Origin: Gavia stellata
Taxonomy: Eukaryota; Chordata; Aves; Gaviiformes; Gaviidae
DNA: 64,000 bases
NCBI RefSeq assembly: GCF_030936135.1
Contig: NC_082618.1
Span: forward strand, 8,715,034 to 8,779,033
Direction: 5' to 3'
The notes beneath the pieces were generated by a model. That model made no database searches, was not told the origin of the DNA, and saw only the letters and a list, made by a program, of their open reading frames with translations. A program made the translations under genes and the position numbers. Positions 23,831-36,000 of the stretch are shown in pieces; within the stretch, counting starts at the first letter, position 1; each line of letters opens with the position of its first letter.

Positions 23831-26800
23831 CTGCATATGGAGAAAGCTGTTTGAGTTGGGTCCAGAAAATGTAGTTTGAGGGAATATGAGATAACTAGGG
23901 TGCCTGGCTGTTGAGTAATTTTGACAATCCTGACAATAATGCTGTTCCTTCAGTGCACCAGGCTCATCTCCCTTTCTTTTTTTTTTGCCTGAGCAAAAGG
24001 ATAAGCTGCATAGTAACATGGTTGCAGGGAATATACTTGTGATGGAGGCTCCAGTAACTCTTTTCTGTCCTGTTGTGAATGGGACTGTTCTTTTATGGCA
24101 GGAATCTCTGGGGCATAAAATTTCCAGGCATGTATGTTATGCAAACGTGCATAATAATATTGCTAAAGAGGCTGACTTGTCCCTTCAGTCTGGACTGTAC
24201 TAACTGGTAAGTGATATCCCAGTATTTTCCTGGAATGATTTTCCCCAAGGCTGTCTCCTGTTAGGTGATAGTCAAACACTTACAGGCTAATTAATTTCTC
24301 TGCACAAAACAATCTCTTATCTCACAGTTTATGAGCGTAATATTTAAATATTTGCAAGTGCTGTTTCCTTGTCTGAAGCGGTGTGAAAAGCTCTTCATAC
24401 ATGTGTGTAGCAGCACACGGATATGATCCTAGAACAAGTTTAACTTCGAATGGAGGAACAAGGAGAGCATTATATCAGAGATAATGTTGCTGAAGCTATG
24501 TACTTAAAGAGCAGTCAGGAGGATGCTATTTTAATTCTGCAAGCTGCAGTCTCTGAATCTGAAAATGTTTGTTACTAGTTACTTGGGATATAGCATAGTG
24601 TGCATGTCCAAAAGTGTTAGCACAGTGAAAACAAACTCAGTAAAGACTTTTGCTGATCTTCGAGTCCCTTATTTTTCACTTTTCAGAGTAAGAATAGCTA
24701 AATAAACAGTGAGAAATAGAAAATGTTGTTTCAACATAATCTATAAAACAAGGAACTATTTGGTGAAGAGTTAAGTATAATTATTAAAAAAGCCTAAAAC
24801 ATTTACAGAACTGACTAAATATCTCTAAAATAGGGAAATGCTGACATGCATATTAAAGGAAGATTCTTTTCATCTGGGATGATACTTGTATTGAAATAGT
24901 GTGGAAAGAGAAAAGCAACCTTTAAAAAGTAATGTGCATCTGTTTGAATTCAGATAGAATTCTATATGATTAGACTTCCATTCTTTTGTAGGGGAGAATG
25001 AGAGACAGTAACACCGATCTATTAAGCAATAGTTGTTGCATTATTTTTCCCTCATAAAGTTTGTGTAAAATGCCCTGTGAAGGCAAGTGCTAAGGATTAA
25101 GGGCAATCTGTCAATTTAAGATGGTATGACATACATCTTTTTTCTGATACAGAATTTTCTGGGGACATAAAGAACTGTTGCAAGGGAGACAACTGACTGC
25201 TTATCATAACTGACTGAAGAGAAAGCAGTAACATGAAACCTCTCAATGCTGGGGGCTGAATATGTACCAAGAGAATGACTCCTAAAATGAAGAGTTCAAT
25301 ATTAGCAAGCAAGCCAGTAAGATCAGGAAAGCTTTGCCTTGCTACAGCATCAGCCCCGGTGGAATGGCTGCAGTATTTACACTCTTAAAACACAAGATGG
25401 GCAGCAAAGCACCCTTTCTGAGCTCTAGTTAGGGTAGCACTGTGACTACACTGTTGTGACTTTCCTGTTCTCTCCTATTTCTTTCCTTCTCTCTGTATGG
25501 CTAAAAGTTAGCTGGAAAGACTATGGGAAAATGATAGTATCTTATCTGTCTTATCATACCTTACAGAAGTACATCTTCATGTGGTGTTTCAACATAAACT
25601 ATACCACTAGCGTTAAATGCATATACGTTCTTTTAGAACCATAGTGTCTATGGGATATCTTGAGGATTCTTCCCACAACAGATCAACAACAACTCTGAAT
25701 CCTTTTCCACAGAAACAAAGAGAATTTAAATGCACTTTTTCTACAGTGAAAAATCATGGAAGACACTTGTGAATCAATTAAACACTATGCTCAGGGGAAT
25801 TGGGCTGCTACTGGTAGTTGGCATGCACAGTGTTTTAATACTTAAGCTGTGGATTATTTTTAAGGAGCTTGGGGAATGGGATGCTGGCAATAAGTAATTC
25901 ACAATTATCCTTGCTGTTATCTGTTAACATTAAAAGGCAATGACTTTTCCCCTTAGTGACTCCCTGTTGGGGTACTGAAGATCACAGAATTAAATATAAA
26001 ATCTGAATAACTTCTAATGCAAGTTTGACTGGGATCATGTCATGTATCAGCAGAACAGAAAATGCAGCTCTGACTTGCAGATGTCAGATGGCAGATCTCC
26101 AAATGCTCAATCCCTCCCATCTGGGGTTTCCTTCATCTTGTTCATTTTAGTTTCTAGTGAGTCTAGCACTTGCTAAAATGCAAAATAATGAATGCCAAAT
26201 AGGGCTTCTGCTTAGTTGTACTGTGCAGACTATCCAAAGCTAATGTTTTCAAGTAATTTTTCATAGGAGATGAATGCCTAGTTATTAATGTTCCTGACCT
26301 TTATAGCATCTCTGTCAGTAACTGAAGCAGCTGCTAACTGTTGTAAAACTCTATAAAATGGTCTGCATAGCCATGATAGAGCCTATTTGCAAAACCCTCC
26401 ATGGCTTCTGAAAAATGCTAGTCTTGTCAGAAATCTCAGGGTGGAGCAGGTCTGGGAACATAAAGGTTAAGCAGGTTAATGATTAAAACTATAAGAAAAT
26501 GTTTGCACAGATGTGACTTACTGTAGTTCTGCCTCTCATTTCCTGACTCTTAAGTCTGCCCTTAAAAATAGCTCAGTTCCGGCTCACAACACCTATGTGT
26601 AGCACGTGACATTCTTGTCTGTTTTCAGGAAGATTAGCTAGAAACAGTCTGGGCTCATGCTTCCTATATCTCACAACTGCATAGAAAAGGCCACGTGTAG
26701 GTTTAGGGAGTCAAGGCTGTCCTCGTAATGGAACAAGAAGCTGTTAACGCAGAGCAGGCAGGGTGAAGTGTGCTGTGCAGGATTCTTGTGCGTGTGAACT

Positions 26801-28514
26801 GTTACGGCTTGTACTATCTTTTACACCTTCTCGTAGGCAGGTTTGAAACAGGGCTCTGACTCTCTTGCTGTAGCTTGTCCCAGTTTTTTCTTCTTGGATA
26901 ACTGCCACAACATTATAAATAGACCACACTGCTAGGTCCTATATTCTGCTAAACCACACAGATCTGGATGCTTTCAGATATAGCTGCTTTCTGAGTTCAA
27001 AGTACTGCTTGCTGCCAAACTCATTTTCTTTCCTTAGCAAAAGATTTTCTTAAGCGGTCTTTTACTGTGGTTTATATGAGAGTTAAAGCAAGAGTCCTCA
27101 AATGCACCTTCACCCAGACTTAATCTAACTTTGCCTATTTTCACATTTCCATCCTCAGAGTGACTTCACTTAAACAGTCTTTCACAATTTGTGTTGAGAA
27201 CTAAGCTGACGTTCTCCCAGGCAAGATTAAATGCCAGTATTCAGTCCTTATTCCAGGTAGTTAGACTAGCAGCTAAGAAGTCATCAAAGCACCTGACTCT
27301 AGATTGTAGCATATTAGCTTAGGCATAGTCATTTGACAAGGTGTGAACAACCTCTCCTGGTACAGGGTTTGGAATATATCATCATAAATTTGTGTCAGGC
27401 AAAGCTGGATGTGTGCTCAGCACATCCAACCAAAGGTCTCCTAATGCCAAATCAAACTGGCCTAGGTGTGGCCTGTTTCACCACGCTGCTCGTGGGAAGC
27501 TGATTCATTACCAAAAACAGTGTAGTGCTGCTGGTATTTCACACAGTACATCTAAGGCAAATGTAATACCCAGTAGTCCTGTTTTCAAAGATATCTACTT
27601 GATGAACAGGAGGAGTTTACTTGCAGTTTGTAGATATATTTTAAAGCCGTATTCTTCAGATTAAAATGTCTGGTTCTAGGTCTTCGTATCCTAAGATATT
27701 TTATGTTTTTATTTCCAAATTTTCTGTCTATCTCCTATCAAAAAAACCCCAAACTTGACTTCTTCACTTGTCTACAGCTGGAGAAAGACTCCTGTTTTGC
27801 TGGCCTTTGCTCCCCTTCAAGTCCCATCTGTTAATCAAGTAAAGGAAAGACCAGCAGCTATAAGTACATCTCTTAGGCCTCACTACAAAGATATACAAGT
27901 TTTAAACATGCTATTTCTGGTGATAATGGAAAGACTTTATAAGGAGAGCTGAAGAACTTATGGTCGCTCTTCTGGCATGTTCCAAGCCAGAAGTCTTAAC
28001 CGTTGCTCAACAGCTCAAAACTAGCAGAGCTGAAAAATGCCATTCCCTGTAGTTGGCACAGCAAGAAGTAACACCAGTACCGTTTATGCGAAACACACCT
28101 GTTCGTATTCTTGTAGACCCTAAGGGTACGCATTCATCAAAAACTATTATAGATAGGGAAGGATCTAAACACGCCCACCATGTTTTCACTGACATTATCA
28201 CTGTCAAAGTGTAAGATTTTCCAAGTCCATTTCTACTTTTTCAAAGTAATAGCAAAAATTTTCGCTTTCTGGAGCACTTTGCATGATCGTTTTCTCATTT
28301 TTGCTTTGTGCTTTCTGAATAGTTCCATCGTATATAATAAACTAAGCATGACATAAAGGGATGTCATTTACAACTCAAATGCATGTACATAACCATTTTC
28401 TTTTGAAAACAGTATGTAAACTGCAGAGCAGTGATCGTTTTAGATATTCTACTGCTGCCATTAAGTCATCCGTGAGCGACTCAGCTTTAGTAATATTTCA
28501 GTATATAATTATTG

Positions 28515-28527
28515 CGTGTGTGTGTGT
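28515..28527. repeat. Short (GT)n microsatellite
   Basis: gcgtgtgtgtgtgtc, about six GT units in the TRPV1-TRPV3 spacer. Confidence 0.6.
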
Positions 28528-31500
28528 CATCCCACTTTGGCAGCTATGAAGTAAAGAGTTTGTTGTCTAGCAAGTTTCTCTCTGCTCCCTAATTTCAGAT
28601 GTAGCAAACCCTGTAAGGCTGCAGTACGCCAGCACTGTACTTATCTGAGCTTTCCAACAGCTGAGCAAACCGGATGACTGAAGAAGGGTGGTTTTGCGTT
28701 TTTAAGATAGTTTTGAGCTTGAATATAGTTCTACTCATTTGGCAGATTAGCTTCTTTGGATGTTGTTACAGCATCAGCGGGGCCCCTACTTTGAACTTCA
28801 TTTGTACAATTCCGAGGCGCCTTGTCTATACCGAAATGCAAGTTTCGTAAGCAGGGTAAGTTCTCTGGGAGCTTCTGTGGGTGTTCGGTGTAGGTGTGAT
28901 GCTTTTGTAGAGAGTGAAATCTTCAAGAGACAAAGACTAAACCTATCTTTCAACTGGAGAATGCTTTTCTGTTGTGCTTGTTTCTGTTTTTCTAATTTAT
29001 AAATCTGTCTTTCTCCTGAGCCATGTCACGCTGACTTCTTGGGCATTGAGAAGTGAAGAAAGATAGACCTAATTTCATTCGTATTTGTCAGCCTGATACA
29101 CTTCCTAATTTCTGTGCTAAGGGGAACCAAAATATAGTATCATACAAGCTAAATTTAAGTAATATTTTTGTGTTCCACTGAAAGTTTCACTTAGTGTAGT
29201 GACTCTCAGAAGTAAAATACTTAGCCTAGTAGAATAGCTTTTATTTCAACTCAGTAAAATTTCTTCTTTTTATTTAATTCAGAGATAGGCAGGTAAATAA
29301 TTTTAAAGTCTTTTCCTCAGGGAAAAACATTGCTTTTCACAGAGTCTTTTAAAATTTCTGTTAGGCAAAACCTTCATAGGAAAGAACAAATTTCTCACCA
29401 ATAAGAAAATGACTTTTTGATAGCACCTGATGTCTACAAATGTACCTCAAAGGTTTGAAAATCTTACAGAAAGATGAAACTCTATCAAGTGTAACTTTCT
29501 GCTGATACGATTCATATACCATAAATAATGCACAAAAGTAAAAATGAAGTTTTATCATCTTTCCCCTTGGGGAGGGGATTTCTTTTCTGTGAGCGCTGTG
29601 GTTTGTGCTGTGGATGTTCGAAGGATCCTGCAAATGAAACAGATATTGGTAGTCACTTCCACTCTTCTGCCCCTAAGGAAGAAGAGAAGACTTTTGTCCC
29701 ATGATATCACAGCTGAGTGTTTCTTTTGATTTGTAGGATTCTCTCTTTAGCCACTTTCTTTATACTATTATTGAGCTATGGAGATATAGATAACGTATGA
29801 TTTTTCTTGTTCTCAGAGGTGAGTCTCTGATAGTGTGTAAAGTGCCACTTACTGTAGGAGTGGCAGAGTCTCATTCACCATTACAGATAAATGCCCTTTT
29901 CTTATCCCCAGCACAATGGAGGTGAGATACTAAGTCCTCAATGTCCTCAGAATCCCCTTCAAAGTAATTCTTATTACTATAAATCAAGGCAGTATTTTTG
30001 TCTCACTGCCCACTTCAAATAAGCCACTTCTCTGGTGGCCTGTAAGTAACAATTAACTAGATAATGGGAGTAGAAAATAGTTACAACAAAAGAAGACTCC
30101 GTGTGAGGTTACATAAGCTACACTACTTACGATTTGACATTCTTCAGACTGTTGCACTATTTTTCTCTATATGTCATAGATTACAGAAAATGATAGTGCA
30201 CAGGAAGATGATGAAAGCAGTTGGTCATTAAACTAACATGACAGAGTAAGGAAAGAAGCTGATAAGCATAAAAAAGCTCCATTAACTCCCATGAGATTTG
30301 CATGGATATAGTTAAAACAAGAAGTGAGCTCCGTAGGCCATACTGTCAAAAGCCCTACCTTAGTTTTCATCTAAGCATGCAATTAATCGTGATTAAAAAT
30401 GAGAAACAGACGCTACCTCAGCTCTGTAGCAAGGTATTTCTACCGTTGTGCCTGCAGTTATTTACTTGTGCAGACTCTGAGATCTCATTTAAAATAGTCT
30501 TTGTAGGTGAGACCACACAGTCAAATCTCCTATGTGCTTTTGAAAGCTGTAGTCCATGTATACGAAAGTGAATCTTTCCTCTTTTTCCTTCCCAAATTGT
30601 TTCCTTAAATCACTGATGGTTCATCACTACTAGTTCAGCAGGATAGTAGTCCTGCTATCTTTGACTATTTTCACCTCTCCTAAACGATGTAGCCTGCTCT
30701 CAAGTCATTGCTAAAAACTCTGTGGTGAAAACTGGCTGCAGATGGGGCTTTGACTTGCTCCCCCCACAGATGGCCCATGCAGAAACGTGTTGCCATATCT
30801 GAGCAGCTCCAGCATTGCTCATATATGAGAGGATTTTCCCTGTGTCCATTGTGTGCTTTAGAGATTTTTAACCTTGGTCTTTATTTTTGCCAGTTCTTCC
30901 TACCACTCTCTCTGACCCTGCCAACTTCACACACCTACCAGCTGTGCCCCTCTCAACTTGGCAACTCCTTTTGCTGACACACTTTTTGACCTATTAGTCT
31001 GTTTCCAACTCTTCTCTTCCTTTAAAGCCACTTCTTCTGTGAAGCTATTTAATGCCCATCTCCATCTTGTTCTAGTCCCCTTACATTTGATTTATGTCAA
31101 GTATCACACTTGCCTCTGCAGAATTATTTATGAACTAAGCAAGACAACAGTCATTTGTTTTAGCTGTATTAAGATTACGTGTTTATCAGTGTATTCGCTA
31201 ATACAACATCTCTCTGAAGGCTACATGAACTGCTTTTTCAAAGGTATAGGCAAAACCCTTTTTCCTACCTCGAATATGTAATATCCAAGTTAAGTTCTTT
31301 TGTGCACTTCCTGAAGTGAAAAGCTGTGGTGTACTTTGTATGGAAGTGTACTAAGTAAATCATATTTGCCCTTTATAAATTATTTCTGTGAAAGTTGTGA
31401 TATGAATTCTTAGGAAATACATCCAAACTAGGCATATTTCTGAGTTGCACTAGTGTGAACATGTCTACCAATGCTAGAAAACACAACAAAAATTGTCATG

Positions 31501-32923
31501 CCTGTTTTTTAAGCCAACCTTTTCAAGGTATGGAGTACTTTCCAGTATTTCAGATTTCTTCTGTATCTCATTTAGTGACAAGAAATTACAGCTGCACTTA
31601 CATGTGTTTGGGCCTTGTAAATTCTCAGTTGTCTATACTTGGGACTGAAAACTTCCCATACTTAAACATTTGCCGTTTATGCATCAATAGATTTTCATTC
31701 AAATATCAATGTATTTGATACGCCTGTCTTCTCTGTCATACCAGGTGTCATGTCTTTTCAAACACACTTCACTATCTGCTTTCTGTATCTTAATATTCCC
31801 ATAATGAAGAAATTCTAGTGCTAAGGTACATCGACAGCACTGTGACAGGAGTAGAAAGTTTGTGCGTACATTTGTCACATTGAGGAAAGTGGAGGTAGGA
31901 GAGGAAAAATGCGTAGTTCATTTTGTTCAAACTTGCAGGCGAGTGATGTTTTCATTTGTCCTTGGGTATGGAGGGCACTCCCCTGGTTTCCTTGGGAATG
32001 GGTTCCATGACCTCATAAAACTTAGTATTTTTACATTCAGTCAATTTTAAAGTATCCTCAATTCACCTTCTTGCTTTCAAATTATCCTTGGTGATTTAAA
32101 ATGATGCCCTTGAGTATTATATTGAGAAATAGGAAGATAGTTATTCATTATTACTTACAGAATTCATGTTGTGGGTGTTTATAAGAAGATAACATGCATT
32201 AAAATCCCTTTGTGTCCTGTGGTGGTGATCGTTCCCATCCAGTAGAGGCATTATTTTTTTCTTTTTCCCTGAAGAATTGTTGAGAAGTGTCACCAGGACA
32301 CTAAAGTCCTTAATGTTATCCATGTGATTGTTTAGCTGAGCTCAGCCTGGGCATCATATTCAGAGCCTGTCTGTTGCTTCTGCTATTCTAACGTGGTGAA
32401 AAGTTTCAGGGCTTTTTCTGTGTTCGCTACACTTCACATCTGAAACCTTCCTTCACACATTGCATCTGTTGCACAGATCTTCCTAGAATTTACCACTTTT
32501 CTGAAGTTATCTTGAATAAGAGCAGACTACTTAGATTAACTGTAAATATGCACAAACTTTAGGGCTACTTAGAAAGTTGCTGTGCTCTTTTTGTTTCTCT
32601 AAATAACATATACTGTCATTGTGATTGACAGACTCCCTTCAGTTTAATTTAGGCACATGCTTGAATTTATGGTTCTCCTGGATTTATGGTATCACTTTTA
32701 ACGGCACTTTTCTTAGAATGTAATTTAATCAGTCATGAATATAACCCTCCAGCCTTGACACATAAAATGACATGCATGTGCTTAATAACTGAAAAATGAA
32801 AAACTTTGAAAAAATATCAAGATTTGTGTGCTTACATGTGAAGAGACTGTAAATAGGCAATTTGGTCACTATTCTTTCGTCAAATGAACAGGAGATAAAT
32901 AACTGTGAATCTATCTACTGCAG

Positions 32924-33046
32924 AAACATGATTAAAGATAACAACGAAATTATTCCACTAATGGGCAAGAAAACAAATCCATCTGGTATTCCCCCTTCAA
33001 ACCAGCAAGAGAAAAAGCCAACTGAAAGCACTCCGACAAAGAAAAG
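32924..33046 (+). CDS. TRPV3: TRPV3 coding exon 1 (4-base 5' UTR plus residues 1-39)
   Basis: Acceptor tatctactgcag, ATG at 32928, donor aaaag|gtagga. [15 protein letters not shown] matches the TRPV3 N-terminus. An in-frame ATG at 32862 lies upstream of the acceptor. Confidence 0.9.
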
Positions 33047-36000
33047 GTAGGACTTTAGCTCAGTCCAGAACATTAAAACTCCCTGTTTTATCTCCTTTAG
33101 TAGATATTTGCACTGAAATATTACTAACATTTTTATTCACGCTGCATATATGAGCAGAGGTGTAATGAGACAGACCTGATAAACACAAGGCACCTTCAAA
33201 AAAAACATGCTTATGCTGTTTAGAAGTGGAAGAGTATCCTGATTAGGTAGACATATGATGTGTTTACCCTAATGGGACAAATATTTAACCCCTACCCTAG
33301 AGACATCAGACTCATGCACCAGTCTTTTAAGTGTGTGTCTCATATCAGCTGGGCTTTTTGCATCCACTCTATATACCTCCATAAGCTTACCAGGATGTGG
33401 TGTGATGACAGTCAGTATTTCACTAGGAGAAGGTAGAGTGATCTCTTTAAAGAGATCACATGGCAGGGTATACCAGGTTTTATGTAAGAGATGCTGGCCT
33501 GAAAAAAGGGAGCATTTCAAACTTAGCCTCACACAGGAATCTGACAGATTATGGCGAGGCTGAGGTGAATTAAAAAATGAGGTCTGGGAGAGCAGGAGGC
33601 TTGAAAAATCACATCACAAACAAACCTGAATTCATTCTATTTTTCATTATTCTGATTAACAAGATTTCTTCATTATTTTATTTTATAAAATATTCACTTG
33701 CATTCATAATTTATGTGAGAGAATTAATACAAGGATTAAGGGTTTGTATTTAATATGGATGTGGAAATATAAGCAGTAATTCATCCCTGATACTATGCTA
33801 TTGAAGTCAACTAAGTTACTGTAGAGTGAGGATGAATTTTCATTCATAAACTTTTCATTCTGTGGCTAATTACTAGCTATTATGGCAATTTTTGAAACTC
33901 TGAAGGCCTAGGCAATTGCGGCTGTTCTGACATTTATAATTCTTAATAATCAGAGGAATCACTTTCCACAGAACTGGTGTCATTAGTTATTTGAGACCCA
34001 CTGCCTGGGTGGCCCAATTTGTCCTTCTGTCATTAAATTCAAAAAGAGAAGTTCTTTGGTTGCATAAAGGGAGAGATGAGATGTCTGAACAGCTCGCAAT
34101 ACATCTAGTACTTCAAAAAGGGGCAATTCTATGGAAGATTGAGTAGTTATAACAAATACTGGCAAGCACTACCCCTCAATTATTTAAGCTCATATCTCAC
34201 ATTCGGTTTTGTGGCATCAGTAACAGTAACCTTGGGGGTTTTCCCACCTCTCGACCAAGAGCTCGGGGTGTGGCTGACAACATTCCTGTAATATAAGGCA
34301 TGAAGATGATGTGAATTTTAATGCAGAGGTTTAACATGTTCTATTAATTATATGTTTCTATGCTGCTGTACTTCTGTTGCTTCAAAGTTCTTCCTTCTAC
34401 TGTGCCACCAAGCAGCTAGTGCACCTCCATGGGTGACATTTCTCACTTGACAAATGTATTGGCAATATGCGCTTTCTGAGAAGACAATGACTTCCCCTTC
34501 CTGAAGTCCTGGTATTTGGGTGGACTAACAGTATATAATTAAGTACAGGAAAACCAACAGGCAGGCTGGGAGGAGTGCTGCCAAGGTTGTCAGAGCCTGA
34601 TTATATTTGTGGGCAGTGTTCCTGAGAGTGTGCACCACGGCCACGTAAGCACTTGGGTATTTGTTGGCAACTGTCCACCTGCTTTGCACGGTGGCTTTTG
34701 GGTTTTTTTTCCCTATGGTATCCCCAGATAACCCACATGCCAGGATAGGTTAGGTATGTCAGCCTCCAAAACAGGGTCCACTTCATAGCTGCTGTACAGC
34801 TATTGGATGCCAAACTCTTCAGCATGAATGCACTGTTGCTGAGCTAAGGGCAGGTGATATGGTCCAGCAAAGCCTAGAGCGTGGCACTTTGGGTTTCTGG
34901 AGGTTCACTGTGACCTCTGACAGCTGTATGTCTCTTGGGACAGCTCCTGCACTTCATGGTCAGGAAATGCAAAAAAAGCAGGATGTACCCATGTTTTTCC
35001 CACTCCTCCTTAGCCTCTCTGCCAAGTGCAGACCCCAGTGAAACAACAGTGATTTACAGCAGCTGTGAATCTGGTGAGTGTGGTAGAAGTGATGGCAATG
35101 GTCCTGTTTCTGTCTAGGTTTTTCCTGTACTCTGAAAAGCACCCCTTGTCTAAGTAATTTCAGAGACATTGTCCTGCTACCAGAAGTGGCATTTTTACTT
35201 GCTGCCTGCTTAGAATACATTCACAGGCACGTCTCAAATGTTAAAAGGTCATATAAGTTTAAACTACTACACACAGTCAATTAACACTTGGATCACCAAG
35301 CAATTGGAAAATTAGATGAACCAGGGCCGTTAGATCATGGTATTTTTAGCAGATATCAACAGGTTGTTCAGTAGTGTCCTAATAACATACTGCATTTTAG
35401 CATCAGTATGTGTACTTCAGCAGGATTCTTTGGGGAAGATGCAGTTAAAAAAATAAGAAATACCCAATGGACTAAGCCATAAATATTAGGTGAATTGGAA
35501 ACATTTTCCAGGTGACTACTGGGACATTTTAGAAATGTAAGACAGTTTCTGAACAATAGGCCTTGTGGGAGTCACTACATCCACCACTGAAACTCCACTG
35601 TCTTTGGTGAAATGTAGCGATGTTTTAATGAGATCTAGTAATACCAAGCCATTGATTTTGCCTCTCAATTTTGCAGGCTTTTAAAGGGCGAAATCTTCCT
35701 ATTCTTCTCATGTTCCCTTTTCTGTGTTGTTTCAAATTTCATTTCTTTTCCCTATAAATAAATATTTATAGGGAAAAGAAATAGTTAAATGTCATGCCCT
35801 GACTGGCAAGATTACACATTCAGTCCTAGATGGTGGAAACGCCTAACGTCATTTAATGTGTGACCTTTCAAACTTTCTGACTTAATGATTATCACTGCTG
35901 ATGGGTTTGAAATGATCCATCCTGATGGCTCCTGGCTGGAGAAATAGGGACTAGAATGCAGTAGATTAAAAAGCATATGCGTGTGTGTGTATGCATACAG

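Larger units (their letters stand above)
16365..32923. other. TRPV1-TRPV3 spacer, no coding exon found
   Basis: 16.5 kb with only short, unconserved-looking open frames. The acceptor before TRPV3 coding exon 1 implies a non-coding TRPV3 first exon and promoter somewhere here, not located. Contents noted separately: degraded interspersed repeats near 16.9-17.25 kb and 23.64-23.83 kb and a (GT)n run at 28515. No CpG island, tRNA or other RNA gene recognised. Confidence 0.6.

Noticed and set aside
30990-31180. Likeness to an antisense reptile repeat (taaagccacttcttctgtgaa)
   Set aside because: One short matching phrase only.
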